A stretch of 64,000 nucleotides of DNA from Bradyrhizobium nanningense. GTDB taxonomy: Bacteria > Pseudomonadota > Alphaproteobacteria > Rhizobiales > Xanthobacteraceae. Under the pieces are notes generated by a model. The model was not told the origin of the DNA and did not search any database. It was given only the letters and a program-made list of their open reading frames with translations. The stretch is taken from contig NZ_LBJC01000082.1 of assembly GCF_004114535.1 (NCBI RefSeq), forward strand, positions 209,161-273,160, in the 5' to 3' direction. This document shows positions 33,762 to 42,325 of this stretch, piece after piece. A program made the translations under genes and the position numbers. Numbering within the stretch: the stretch's first letter is position 1; each line of letters starts with the position of its first letter.

Positions 33762-35057
33762 ATGCTCTCGGTCGAACTCGTCATCGTCGTCGTGCTGATC
33801 GTCATCAACGGCCTCCTGTCCATGTCCGAGCTGGCCGTGGTCTCGTCGCGTCCGGCGCGGCTGTCGCTGCTCGCCGCCAAGGGCGTGCGCGGCGCCGAGC
33901 GGGCACTGACGCTGGCGGCCGATCCCGGCAAATTCCTCTCGACGGTGCAGATCGGCATCACGCTGGTCGGAGTGCTCTCCGGCGCGTTCTCGGGCGCGAC
34001 GCTCGGACAGCGGCTGACGCAATGGCTGCTCGAGCTCGGCCTGTCCCCCGGCGTTGCCGACATCGTCGGCGTCGGCATCGTCGTCACGCTCATCACCTAC
34101 GCCACCCTGATCGTCGGCGAGCTGGTGCCGAAACAGGTGGCGCTGCGCGACCCCGAAAGCATCGCGGTGAGGGTCGCGCCGGCCATGCACGTGCTTGCGA
34201 AGGTCTCGCTGCCGCTGGTCTTTCTGCTCGATGTCTCCGGCAAGCTGATCCTCACGCTGCTCGGCCGCGGCGGCAAGTCGGAGGAGAAGGTATCCGAGGA
34301 CGAGATCCATCATCTCGTCAGCGAGGCCGAGAGCGCGGGTGTGCTCGAGCCCGGCGAGAAGGAGATGATCGCGGGCGTGATGCGGCTCGGCGACCGGCCG
34401 GTGGGCGCGGTCATGACGCCGCGCACGGAAGTCGACGAGATCGATTTGAACGACGATCCGGCCGCCATCCAGGAGATCATCGCCAAGAGCCCGCACTCGC
34501 GTTTTCCTGTCTCGGACGGCGACCGCGACAAGCCGATCGGCGTGCTCCAGGCCAAGGACCTGCTGGTCGCCTATATGAACGAACGCAGCCCCGACCTGCG
34601 CGCGCTGGTGCGCGAGGCGCCCGGCATCCCGGCGTCGGCGGACGCGCGCGACGTGCTGACCATTCTGAAGACCGCTCCGGTTCATGTCGGTTTCGTTTAC
34701 GACGAATACGGTGGCTTCGAGGGCATGGTGACGGCCGCCGACATCCTCGAGTCCATCGTCGGCGCCTTCCATTCGGAAGCGGGACCGCCGGAGCCGGCCT
34801 ATGTCAGGCGCGCAGACGATTCGTTCCTGATCTCCGGCTGGATGCCGGTCGACGAATTCGGCGAGCTGCTCGGCGTCGAATTGCCGCCGCACCGCTACAA
34901 CACGGTGGCAGGCCTCGTGCTGCAACAATTCAGCGCGCTGCCCGACACCGGCGACGCCTTCGACTTCGGCGGCTGGCACATCGAGGTGATCGATCTCGAC
35001 GGCCGGAGGATCGACAAGATCTTGGCGAGCCGGTTGAGTGAGGTCGAGACGGGGTGA
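33762..35057 (+). CDS. Hemolysin-like CNNM/CorC family membrane protein
   Basis: A 431-residue protein. The N-terminal DUF21/CNNM membrane domain (about 1-180) has INGLLSMSELAVVSSRPARL and STVQIGITLVGVLSGAFSGA. Two CBS domains follow (about 205-325: MTPRTEVDEIDLNDDPAAIQ, VLQAKDLLVAYMNE, VGFVYDEYGGFEGMVTAADI). The C-terminal CorC/HlyC transporter-associated domain (about 345-425) has LISGWMPVDEFGELLGVELP and FDFGGWHIEVIDLDGRRIDK. It belongs to the group linked to Mg2+/Co2+ efflux or homeostasis. The name hemolysin is historical and does not imply toxicity. The ATG at 33762 directly precedes the first helix. Confidence 0.9.
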   Translation: MLSVELVIVVVLIVINGLLSMSELAVVSSRPARLSLLAAKGVRGAERALTLAADPGKFLSTVQIGITLVGVLSGAFSGATLGQRLTQWLLELGLSPGVADIVGVGIVVTLITYATLIVGELVPKQVALRDPESIAVRVAPAMHVLAKVSLPLVFLLDVSGKLILTLLGRGGKSEEKVSEDEIHHLVSEAESAGVLEPGEKEMIAGVMRLGDRPVGAVMTPRTEVDEIDLNDDPAAIQEIIAKSPHSRFPVSDGDRDKPIGVLQAKDLLVAYMNERSPDLRALVREAPGIPASADARDVLTILKTAPVHVGFVYDEYGGFEGMVTAADILESIVGAFHSEAGPPEPAYVRRADDSFLISGWMPVDEFGELLGVELPPHRYNTVAGLVLQQFSALPDTGDAFDFGGWHIEVIDLDGRRIDKILASRLSEVETG

Positions 35058-35086
35058 ATTAAGCGAAAGTGCGAATCCCAACCTCA

Positions 35087-35252
35087 GCTGTCGTCCCGGA
35101 CAAGCGCGCCTAAAACGCGCGCCGATCCGGGACCCATACTTCCAGGAAGCGGTTTGGCGAAGGCTCGACGTTCGGTACCGCTATCAACTGCAATCGATAG
35201 ATCACGCGGTATGGGTCCCGGATCTGCGCTGACGCTTGTCCGGGAGGACAGC
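35087..35252. repeat. Long intergenic palindrome, GCTGTCGTCCCGGACAAGCG family
   Basis: Twenty-base arms at 35087-35106 and 35233-35252 with one mismatch. Inner inverted segments (GATCCGGGACCCATA and TATGGGTCCCGGATC) frame a central spacer of about 60 bases. It is related to 9221, 37519, 47663 and 50234. Confidence 0.85.
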
Positions 35253-35284
35253 GGAGACTGCGGCGCGCTCGCGCCAACTCACCC

Positions 35285-35524
35285 TCACCCGAATCTCACG
35301 CCGATCCGCTTCTCCTTGCGCCAGATCACGGTGCAGGACAGATGGGTTCCGTCGGCCGGAACAAACAGGGTGAAATGCTCGGGAATGCCGACCGGGCTGG
35401 TGACGTCGAGCGCTGCGCCGGTGTCGGACAGGTTGCGGACGGTGCAGTCGATCGCGCCGCCGCCGAACTCGATGGTTCCGGCCTTCAGCACGCGATGCCT
35501 CGCCTTGTCGCGCCGTTCGTCCAT
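35285..35524 (-). CDS. Small PilZ-domain protein
   Basis: A 79-residue protein that is almost entirely a PilZ domain. RDKARHRVLKAGTIEFGGG carries the RxxxR c-di-GMP-binding motif and TVRNLSDTGAALDV the (D/N)xSxxG motif. It would bind cyclic di-GMP and act as a small adaptor. An EAL-type phosphodiesterase is encoded elsewhere in the window, but there is no direct link. The start MDERRDK is preferred; an ATG two codons upstream (35530) is also in frame. The gene is short, and its stop is beside the palindrome at 35087-35252. Confidence 0.8.
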   Translation of the reverse strand: MDERRDKARHRVLKAGTIEFGGGAIDCTVRNLSDTGAALDVTSPVGIPEHFTLFVPADGTHLSCTVIWRKEKRIGVRFG

Positions 35525-35611
35525 GGGCACAATTTACACCCAAAGTTGAACCAATCGTTAAAGCCCGCTGCGCGCTCGGCATCCCTCCGCGGGCGGCGGC
35601 GCGAAGCGCCG

Positions 35612-37300
35612 CTACAGCGCCGGCTGGAACGTGTCCGCCCGTGCCATCCGCCAGGCGTCACTGAAACGCGGGTCCTCGGTGCCTTCGAGCAGCTCGCCCG
35701 GACGCAGCGCCGGATAGAGCTGGGCAAAGGATTGCACCCTCGTCGTCGACGTCCGTTGGCTGAAATGAATCGGGCGCAGTTGCTGCGGATGTTCCAGGCC
35801 CGCTGCGGCGATCAGCTCGGTCAGCGAATGCAGCGTCGCGTGGTGATAATTGTGCACGCGGTCGATCTTGAGCGGCACGTAGAGCGCGCGCGCCCGCGTC
35901 GGATCCTGGGTCGCCACTCCGGTCGGACAACGGTCGGTGTGGCAACTCAGCGACTGGATGCAACCGAGCGAGAACATGAAGCCGCGCGCCGAGTTGCAAT
36001 AGTCGGCGCCGATCGCCATCGCCCGCGCCATGTCGAAGGCGGTGGCGATCTTGCCGGAGGCGCCGATCCTGATGCGGTCGCGCGCATTGATTCCGATCAG
36101 CGCGTTGTGGACGAAATTGACGCCCTCGCGCATCGGCATGCCCAAATGATCCATGAATTCCAGCGGCGCCGCACCGGTGCCGCCTTCATTGCCGTCGACG
36201 ACGATGAAATCAGGGTAGATGCCGGTCTCGAGCATCGCCTTGCAGATCGCCAGGAATTCCCAGGGGTGGCCGATGCAGAGCTTGAAGCCGGTCGGCTTGT
36301 CACCCGAGAGGCGGCGCATCTCGGCGATGAATTGCATCATGCCGACGGGCGTGGAGAACGCGCGGTGCGAGGCCGGCGAGATGCAGTCCTCGCCCATCGC
36401 GACACCGCGGATCTTGGAGATCTCTTCCGAGACTTTTGCCGCCGGCAGCACGCCACCATGGCCGGGCTTGGCACCCTGGCTGACCTTGAGCTCGACCATC
36501 TTGATCTGAGCGTCACCAGCGACGCGCGCAAACGCTTCGGGATCGAAGGTGCCGTCGAGATGACGGCAGCCGAAATAGCCGGAGCCGATTTCCCAGATGA
36601 TGTCGCCGCCCATCTCGCGATGATAGGGGCTGACGCCGCCCTCGCCGGTGTCATGCGCAAAGCCGCCCTTCCTGGCGCCGGCATTGAGCGCCCGCACCGC
36701 GTTGGGGCTGAGCGCGCCGAAGCTCATCGCGGAGATGTTGAACACCGAGGCCGAATAGGGCTGCTTGCAATCGGGGCCGCCGATGGTGATGCGGAACTTC
36801 TTCTCCGCATGCGCCTTCGGCGAGACCGAGTGATGCATCCACTCATAGCCCTCGCGGTAGACGTCCTCCTGGGTGCCGAACGGGCGCTTGTCGAGCTCCA
36901 TCTTGGCGCGCTGATAGACCACCGCGCGGGTGTCGCGCGAGAACGGCATGCCGTCTTTCTCGCTCTCGAAGAAATATTGCCGCATCTCGGGGCGTATCTC
37001 TTCGAGCAGGAAGCGGATATGCGCCGCGATCGGATAGTTGCGCAGCACCGCGTGGCTCTTCTGCAGGAGATCGCGGACGCCAAGCAGCGTCAGCGCGCCG
37101 AAGATCAGGATCGGCACCAGCAGGATGTCGAATATCTTGCGATCGACGATACCGATACCGATCAGAAGCGCGGTGACGACCGCGCAGATCGTCAGCACGA
37201 TGAAGCGCGGCGAGAATGGCAGCAGCAGGGTTTCAATGATCCCCTCTTCCGCCAGCGGCAGGCGTTTGGGGGATTGCTGTGTCTTGTTGTCGTCGGCCAC
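35612..37300 (-). CDS. Membrane-anchored FMN-binding glutamate synthase-like protein
   Basis: A 562-residue protein. Two N-terminal membrane helices (FIVLTICAVVTALLIGIGIV and DILLVPILIFGALTLLGV) anchor a GltB central/FMN domain. Recognisable parts are ASVFNISAMSFGALSPNAVR, DTGEGGVSPYHREMGGDIIW, KVSQGAKPGHGGVLPAAKVS, FIVVDGNEGGTGAAPLEF and the iron-sulfur cysteines in CIQSLSCHTDRCPTGVA. The N-terminal amidotransferase domain and C-terminal beta-helix of full glutamate synthase are absent. Such GltS-like proteins are widespread, but their substrate is unsettled. A separate electron donor or amide source is required. It is a single gene. Confidence 0.9.
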   Translation of the reverse strand: MADDNKTQQSPKRLPLAEEGIIETLLLPFSPRFIVLTICAVVTALLIGIGIVDRKIFDILLVPILIFGALTLLGVRDLLQKSHAVLRNYPIAAHIRFLLEEIRPEMRQYFFESEKDGMPFSRDTRAVVYQRAKMELDKRPFGTQEDVYREGYEWMHHSVSPKAHAEKKFRITIGGPDCKQPYSASVFNISAMSFGALSPNAVRALNAGARKGGFAHDTGEGGVSPYHREMGGDIIWEIGSGYFGCRHLDGTFDPEAFARVAGDAQIKMVELKVSQGAKPGHGGVLPAAKVSEEISKIRGVAMGEDCISPASHRAFSTPVGMMQFIAEMRRLSGDKPTGFKLCIGHPWEFLAICKAMLETGIYPDFIVVDGNEGGTGAAPLEFMDHLGMPMREGVNFVHNALIGINARDRIRIGASGKIATAFDMARAMAIGADYCNSARGFMFSLGCIQSLSCHTDRCPTGVATQDPTRARALYVPLKIDRVHNYHHATLHSLTELIAAAGLEHPQQLRPIHFSQRTSTTRVQSFAQLYPALRPGELLEGTEDPRFSDAWRMARADTFQPAL

Positions 37301-37347
37301 GATTCCATCCTCTCGCCAGCATGAGGCGGTACGATACGCCCTCGCCT

Positions 37348-37363
37348 GTCATACGGATATGAC
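37348..37363. promoter_or_regulatory. Inverted repeat GTCATA-CGGA-TATGAC upstream of the glutamate synthase-like gene
   Basis: Perfect 6-base arms with a 4-base spacer, centred about 55 bases upstream of the start at 37300. It is a candidate operator; the regulator is unknown. The rest of 37301-37518 shows no gene. Confidence 0.35.
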
Positions 37364-37518
37364 GCGGCCCTTGTTTCAGGCTAGCGAATTCGGCCGAGAC
37401 AAATCAATCAGCCCGATGGGCGGGTTTTGCGGTGCAGCAAGGGAATGGGGAGGGAGGAGACGGCGGGCCGCCGGAATCCTGAATGGGCTGCACGTGAGCC
37501 GCACTGCATTCCACAAGC

Positions 37519-37684
37519 TCAGCTGTCGTCCCGGGCAAGCGTCAGCGCAGACCCGGGACCCATAACCACACGAAGGGATGTCGCGCGAAGCTGGTGGTTA
37601 CCAGCCTTCGCAAAGCTGCTCCCTGTGGCCATGGGTCCCGGGTCTGCGCGCGCTTTGGGCGCGCTTGTCCGGGACGACAGCTGA
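37519..37684. repeat. Long intergenic palindrome, CAGCTGTCGTCCCGGGCAAGCG family
   Basis: Arms of 23 bases at 37519-37541 and 37662-37684 with one mismatch. Inner ACCCGGGACCCAT and ATGGGTCCCGGGT segments pair as well. Same family as 35087 and 50234. Confidence 0.85.
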
Positions 37685-37723
37685 GTGGATGACTAGCCGT
37701 TCGATACGACGGCCAATAGGCAC

Positions 37724-38497
37724 CTACCGCTCGACGAACGCCTTCTCGATCACGAAATGGCCGGGCCTGTTGCCGCTTCCTTCGACGAAGTCGCGGCCTT
37801 CGAACATCACCTTCAGCTCTTCCAGCATCGCCGGGCTGCCGCACATCATGATGCGGTCGGTTGCGATGTCGAGGGGCGACTGCCCGATGTCGTTGAAGAT
37901 CTGCTGGGAGCTGATGAGGTCGGTGATGCGGCCGCGGTTGCGGAAAGGTTCGCGGGTCACGGTCGGATAGTACACGAGCTTGTCCGCGAGCAGCTCGCCG
38001 AACAGCTCGTCCTCGCGCAAGGTCGCGACGAGCTTCTCGCCATAGGCGAGCTCGGAGACCTGGCGGCAGCCGTGCACCAGCACGATGGACTCGAACTGCT
38101 CGTAGACCTCGGGGTCCTTGATCAGGCTGGCAAACGGGGCGAGGCCCGTGCCGGTCGAGAGCAGCATCAGCCGCTTGCCGGGAAGGAGGTTATCGGTGAT
38201 CAGCGTGCCGGTCGCCTTGCGGCCGACCAGGATGGTGTCGCCTTCCTTGATCTTCTGCAGGCGCGAGGTCAGCGGACCGTCCTGAACCTTGATCGAGAAG
38301 AACTCGAGCTCTTCCTCGTGGTTGGCGCTCGCCATGCTGTAGGCGCGCAGCAGCGGACGGCCGTCGACTTCGAGGCCGATCATGGCGAACTGGCCGTTCT
38401 GGAAGCGGAAGCCGGTGTCGCGCGTGGCGCGGAAGCTGAACAGCGTGTCGGTCCAGTGCTGAACGGAAAGAACCTTCTCTCGGTAAAACGCGCTCAT
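37724..38497 (-). CDS. fpr: Ferredoxin-NADP reductase
   Basis: A 257-residue FAD enzyme that moves electrons between NADPH and ferredoxin or flavodoxin. The FAD-binding motif is RPLLRAYSMASANHEEELEF (RxYS). The phosphate/isoalloxazine region is DGPLTSRLQKIKEGD. The NADP-binding segment is LLSTGTGLAPFASLI, followed by VHGCRQVSELAY and MMCGSPAMLEELKVMFEG. The C-terminus (RPGHFVIEKAFVER) is typical of the bacterial class I Fpr of alphaproteobacteria, which ends in VEK/VER. The start MSAFYREKV is standard for the family. It diverges from an ATP-grasp gene across an A/T-rich gap. Confidence 0.95.
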   Translation of the reverse strand: MSAFYREKVLSVQHWTDTLFSFRATRDTGFRFQNGQFAMIGLEVDGRPLLRAYSMASANHEEELEFFSIKVQDGPLTSRLQKIKEGDTILVGRKATGTLITDNLLPGKRLMLLSTGTGLAPFASLIKDPEVYEQFESIVLVHGCRQVSELAYGEKLVATLREDELFGELLADKLVYYPTVTREPFRNRGRITDLISSQQIFNDIGQSPLDIATDRIMMCGSPAMLEELKVMFEGRDFVEGSGNRPGHFVIEKAFVER

Positions 38498-38869
38498 GAT
38501 TTTCGATATTCCGAATAATTGCGGTTTTCGGGCAAAAGCGTTGCCCGGCCCTGAAAACGGGGCGGACACCATTGCCATGGCGGAGGATTTCGCGTGTGTG
38601 ATCTACGCCATTGAGACCAATAATCAACCTCGTTTCGGGTGCAATTGATGCCGATCAAACCGGCATTTGCGGCGGAATTGGCTGCATCATTAATGAATCT
38701 GCTGCCGGGCCTGCAGGGAGGGCAATTTCTTTTCCCTCCAGGACTGAATTGCAGCACTTAATTTCCGTCGCGCTCGCGAGAATTTCATTAAGAATAGCTC
38801 TGATTTTCCGCGCGATTGGCGCCGTTGCCCGCGTTTTTGCGGCTTTCGGCGACGGGAACGACAAGAGAG
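38498..38869. other. 372-base A/T-rich divergent promoter region
   Basis: The gap between fpr and the ATP-grasp gene is markedly richer in A/T than its surroundings. A stem GGAGGG/CCCTCC lies near 38716-38742. It should contain both promoters. I saw no recognisable operator or small gene. Confidence 0.35.
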
Positions 38870-39709
38870 ATGGCAAACGACTCTGCAAGCGGCGAGCGAA
38901 TCTTCGTTCAGGCAATCAGGCGCTATTGCGCGGAGCACGGCATCGCGGTCGACGTCCGCGCCGGCGGCTGGCTGATCGCGATGCGGCGGGGCAACGAGCG
39001 GCGCTTCGCCTTCGGCTACGACATCGGCCTCAACAGCGCGATCGCGCACCGTCTCGCCAACGACAAATCGGCCACCGCAGAGGTGCTGACGCTGGAGCGC
39101 GTGCCCTGCATTCCCCATCACCTCTTCCTCAATCCGAAGCTGGGCAGGAACGTCGTCGGCGCCGGCTGGCGAGAGGCCATGGTCGAGCTGCTTGGCGGCA
39201 ATCCGCAAGGCGTGGTGGTCAAGCCGAACGAGGGAACATCGGGGCGCTCGGTGTTCAAGGTGACGACCGAGGCGGAACTCGATCGCGCCGCCAGCGAGGT
39301 TTTCTCGATGAGCGCCGGGCTAGTGATCTCGCCCTATGTCGCAATCGAGGACGAAGTCCGTGTGGTGCTGCTCGATGATAGGCCGCGCGTCGTCTACAGC
39401 AAGCAGCGTGGCACGGATTGGCGGCACAATCTCGATGCCGGCGCAAAGCCGGTGTTGTTGGAGGATGGCGACGTTCGCGCGGCCTGCGTGAAGCTCGCCA
39501 GCGACGCCGCGAAGACGATCGGCATTGTCTTTGCTTCGATCGACGTGGTGCGCGTGAACGGCGAATGGAAGGTGCTCGAGATCAATTCCGGCGTGATGAT
39601 GGAGGCGCTGGGCAAGCTGCATCCGGACCTGGTGCAGGCGACGTATGACGCGGCGCTGGACCGGGTGTTTGGGGAAAGCATGAGCGGTGATCTATCCCCG
39701 TCACCCTGA
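38870..39709 (+). CDS. ATP-grasp (RimK-like) ligase-type protein
   Basis: A 279-residue protein. After an N-terminal alpha/beta part (RIFVQAIRRYCAEHGIAVDV, GLNSAIAHRLANDKSATAEV), it has the ATP-grasp nucleotide-binding strand QGVVVKPNEGTSGRSVFKV. The metal/phosphate end is VRVNGEWKVLEINSGVMMEA. The family joins a carboxylate (activated as acyl phosphate) to an amine or thiol, as in RimK, glutathione synthetase or cyanophycin-type enzymes. The substrates are not predictable here and no partner gene is adjacent. The start ATG at 38870 follows a GAGAG. The stop codon TGA is supplied by the left arm of an intergenic repeat, so the last residues (DLSPSP) are repeat-encoded. Confidence 0.82.
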   Translation: MANDSASGERIFVQAIRRYCAEHGIAVDVRAGGWLIAMRRGNERRFAFGYDIGLNSAIAHRLANDKSATAEVLTLERVPCIPHHLFLNPKLGRNVVGAGWREAMVELLGGNPQGVVVKPNEGTSGRSVFKVTTEAELDRAASEVFSMSAGLVISPYVAIEDEVRVVLLDDRPRVVYSKQRGTDWRHNLDAGAKPVLLEDGDVRAACVKLASDAAKTIGIVFASIDVVRVNGEWKVLEINSGVMMEALGKLHPDLVQATYDAALDRVFGESMSGDLSPSP

Positions 39710-39831
39710 GGTGGCCGCTTCTTCAGCGGCCCTCGAAGGGCGACGGCCGGCTGCGGCAGTGCGGCCGTTCATCCTTCGAGGCTTGCTCGGCGGTGCGCCT
39801 GCACCGCCGAGCGCGCACCTCAGGATGACGG
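39699..39831. repeat. Intergenic palindrome with CGTCACCCTGAGGTG arms overlapping a gene end
   Basis: Arms 39699-39713 and 39816-39830 pair with one mismatch. Inner stems include GGCCGCTTCTTCAGCGGCC and CTCGGCGGTGCGCC/GCACCGCCGAG. CCTTCGAGG links it to the 5417 family. It overlaps the final codons and stop of the ATP-grasp gene. Confidence 0.8.
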
Positions 39832-39847
39832 AGAGAGAGACTCCCGC

Positions 39848-40804
39848 CTAATTATTCGCGCTCGCGGAATCGTCCATCGCCTTGAACGCCTCTTCCAGCT
39901 GCAGCGAGATCGGCACGTTCAAACGTTCGCCGGTCGGAAGCCGTGCGGTGAACCATTTGTTGTAGAGCGGGACGAGGTCGCGATTGGAGCCGAGCTTGCG
40001 GAAGGCGCGCTCGACGACGGCGGAGAGCTGCGGCTCGCCCTTCCTGAACATGATGCCGTAGGGATCATAGGACAAATAATCGCCGGTGACACGGAACTTG
40101 TCCTGCGCCTTGTGGCGCGCGATCAGACCGAAGAGCAGGATGTCGTCGGTCGCGAACGCATCGGCCTTGCCGTCGGCGAGCATCTGGTAGGATTGCTCGT
40201 GATCGGCGCCGACGGCAATGTTCAGCCCCAATGCGAACTTCTTGTCCGCCGCCTGGATCGCCTGCTCGTTGGTGGTGCCCTTGGTCACCACGACGGTCTT
40301 GCCCTTCAGATCGATCAGCGACTGGACGGCGGAGGCCTTCGGCACCATCAGCTTGGTGCCGGCGACAAACATCAGCGGCGAGAAGGCGACGCGCTTGCCG
40401 CGTTCGGCATTGGCGGTGGTCGAGCCGCATTCGAGGTCGATCTTGCTCTGGAGCACGGCGTCGATGCGGTCGTCCGAGGTGACCTTGACGTAGTCGATTC
40501 TGAGATCGGGATCGTCGACCTCGACGCCGATCTCCTCGACGATGGCCTCGCACAGCTCGAGGCTGTAGCCGATCGGGCGGCCCGACTGGTCGAGGAAGGA
40601 GAACGGCGGCGAGCTCTCGCGATAACCCAGCCGCACGGCGTGCGCCTTCTTGATGGCGGACAGCGTCGGGCTGAGCCCTTCGCTACCGGTCTGCGCGAGC
40701 GCCGAAGCCGCGAACAAAGACGTCGCGGACAAGGCGGCCGCGAGCAACGACGCCGCGAGCAAAAGGCGGCCCGAGGTCAACGACCTCGCCCATATCTGGC
40801 CCAT
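39848..40804 (-). CDS. Amino-acid-type periplasmic binding protein (GltI-like) downstream of dctA
   Basis: A 318-residue exported protein with a signal peptide (RLLLAASLLAAALSATSLFA). It has the bacterial extracellular solute-binding family 3 fold: AVRLGYRESSPPFSFLDQSG, IGYSLELCEAIVEEIGV, DLECGSTTANAERGKRVAFS, LKGKTVVVTKGTTNEQAI and SYDPYGIMFRKGEPQLSAVV. This subgroup (GltI/PEB1) usually binds glutamate or aspartate and serves ABC importers. Here no ABC permease or ATPase is adjacent. Instead the gene follows dctA by 9 bases with GGAG before its ATG, so it is co-transcribed with a secondary dicarboxylate carrier. That pairing is unusual. Confidence 0.88.
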   Translation of the reverse strand: MGQIWARSLTSGRLLLAASLLAAALSATSLFAASALAQTGSEGLSPTLSAIKKAHAVRLGYRESSPPFSFLDQSGRPIGYSLELCEAIVEEIGVEVDDPDLRIDYVKVTSDDRIDAVLQSKIDLECGSTTANAERGKRVAFSPLMFVAGTKLMVPKASAVQSLIDLKGKTVVVTKGTTNEQAIQAADKKFALGLNIAVGADHEQSYQMLADGKADAFATDDILLFGLIARHKAQDKFRVTGDYLSYDPYGIMFRKGEPQLSAVVERAFRKLGSNRDLVPLYNKWFTARLPTGERLNVPISLQLEEAFKAMDDSASANN

Positions 40805-40813
40805 GGTTCACTC

Positions 40814-42112
40814 CTACCCATGGCCGGCCATCGCGGGCACTTCGCCCGGCACCATGTCCTCGGGCACGACGTCGGCGGGTCCGAGCGCGTGCTCGGCCCC
40901 GAGCTCGCCTTCCCATTTGGCCACGACCGAGGTCGCCAGCGTGTTGCCGATCACGTTGGTGGCGCTGCGACCCATGTCGAGGAAGGTGTCGATGCCCATG
41001 ATCATCAGCAGGCCCGCCTCGGGGATGTTGAACTGAGCCAGCGTCGAGGCGATCACGACGAGGGAGGCGCGCGGCACGCCGGCGACGCCCTTGGAGGTGA
41101 TCATCAGCGTCGCCAGCATCGCGAGCTGGGTACCGAGCGGCATGTCGATATGATAGCTCTGCGCGATGAAGATGCTGGCGAAGGTACAGTACATCATAGT
41201 GCCGTCGAGGTTGAAGGAATAGCCGAGCGGCAGCACGAAGCTCGAGATGCGCGACGAGGCGCCGAAGCGATTGAGCCCCTCCAGCGTCTTCGGATAGGCC
41301 GCCTCCGAGCTCGCAGTCGAGAACGCGATCATCAGGGGTTCGCGGATCAGCTTCAAGAGATGGCTGTAGCGCGGGCCGATCACGATGAAGCCGACGACGA
41401 CCAGGAGCGCCCACAGGATCATCAGCGAGAGATAGAAGCCGCCCATGAAGACGACGAGCTTCCAGAGCACGGCGAGGCCGTTCTTGGCGACCGTCGCGGT
41501 GATGGCGGCCCACACGGCGAGCGGCGCGAACAGCATCACGTAGCTCGTGACCTTGAGCATGATGTGGCCGACGTCGTCGATCATCGCGAGGATCGGCTTC
41601 GAACGTTCGGGCATCGAGCCCATCGCCACCGAGAAGAATACCGCGAAGATCACGATCTGCAGGATCTCATTCTGCGCCATCGCATCCGCGATCGAAGTCG
41701 GGATCAGATGGGTGAGGAATTTCTCGATCGAGAAGGCCGACACCGGCAGGCCGGTCGATTGCCCCGCCGCAGGCAGCGTGCCCGGGAAGTTGGCGCCGGG
41801 CTGGAGCAGATTGACCATCACGAGCCCGAGCAGCAGCGAGATGAAGGAGGCGCTGACAAACCAGCCCATGGTCTTGGCGAAGATGCGGCCGAGCTTGGCG
41901 CCCGAGCCCATATGGGCGATGCCCCCGACCAGGGTCGCGAACACCAGAGGCGCGATGATCATCTTGATCAGGCGCAGGAACATCATGGCGATCAGGTTGA
42001 TGGCGGAGGCCCACTCGGCGCGCGTGTCGGGCAGGAAGCTGTAGATCGCCGCCCCCATGACGATGCCGAGCACCATCGCCGCCAGAATGTATTGCGTAAA
42101 CCTGTTGGACAT
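40814..42112 (-). CDS. dctA: C4-dicarboxylate/cation symporter, DctA family
   Basis: A 432-residue inner-membrane carrier of the DAACS family. It takes up succinate, fumarate, malate and related acids with cations. Family motifs: LIKMIIAPLVFATLVGGIAH in the third helix region, the serine-rich loop IAFSTASSEAAYPKTL, SSFVLPLGYSFNLDGTMMYC and MGIDTFLDMGRSATNVIGN. About eight helices plus two re-entrant loops are expected. The ATG at 42112 follows GGGGGT. It heads a two-gene unit with a periplasmic binding protein. In rhizobia DctA feeds bacteroids, but dctBD regulators are not in this window, so this may be a paralogue. Confidence 0.9.
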   Translation of the reverse strand: MSNRFTQYILAAMVLGIVMGAAIYSFLPDTRAEWASAINLIAMMFLRLIKMIIAPLVFATLVGGIAHMGSGAKLGRIFAKTMGWFVSASFISLLLGLVMVNLLQPGANFPGTLPAAGQSTGLPVSAFSIEKFLTHLIPTSIADAMAQNEILQIVIFAVFFSVAMGSMPERSKPILAMIDDVGHIMLKVTSYVMLFAPLAVWAAITATVAKNGLAVLWKLVVFMGGFYLSLMILWALLVVVGFIVIGPRYSHLLKLIREPLMIAFSTASSEAAYPKTLEGLNRFGASSRISSFVLPLGYSFNLDGTMMYCTFASIFIAQSYHIDMPLGTQLAMLATLMITSKGVAGVPRASLVVIASTLAQFNIPEAGLLMIMGIDTFLDMGRSATNVIGNTLATSVVAKWEGELGAEHALGPADVVPEDMVPGEVPAMAGHG

Positions 42113-42168
42113 CGTTGACCCCCACGTATACCGGCGCTTCATGATGTCGCAGATATCACAGCGACGCA

Positions 42169-42183
42169 ACACGCTTTGCGTGT
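42169..42183. promoter_or_regulatory. Inverted repeat ACACGC-TTT-GCGTGT upstream of dctA
   Basis: Perfect 6-base arms, centred about 64 bases upstream of the dctA start. ATCACA and TGTGAT lie outside it. It is a candidate operator or activator site. No sigma-54 (GG-N10-GC) element was recognised near it. Confidence 0.35.
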
Positions 42184-42325
42184 GATCGCGTTTGCAGGAT
42201 GTTCCCGTTGTGAAATGGCACGCCGCGATCTAGCCTTCATGCAGCGCACAACACATGCGGCCTGCACGTTTTGTTTGCGGCAGCTGCATCAATAATCGTC
42301 AAGACAATCAAAGAGGGGAAACGCC

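Noticed and set aside
40112..42118. Plus-strand frame of about 670 codons opposite the binding protein and dctA
   Set aside because: It is antisense to two recognised genes and has charged low-complexity composition.
42113..42325. Sigma-54 promoter for dctA
   Set aside because: No GG-N10-GC element with the TGGCAC/TTGC pattern could be placed upstream on the minus strand.
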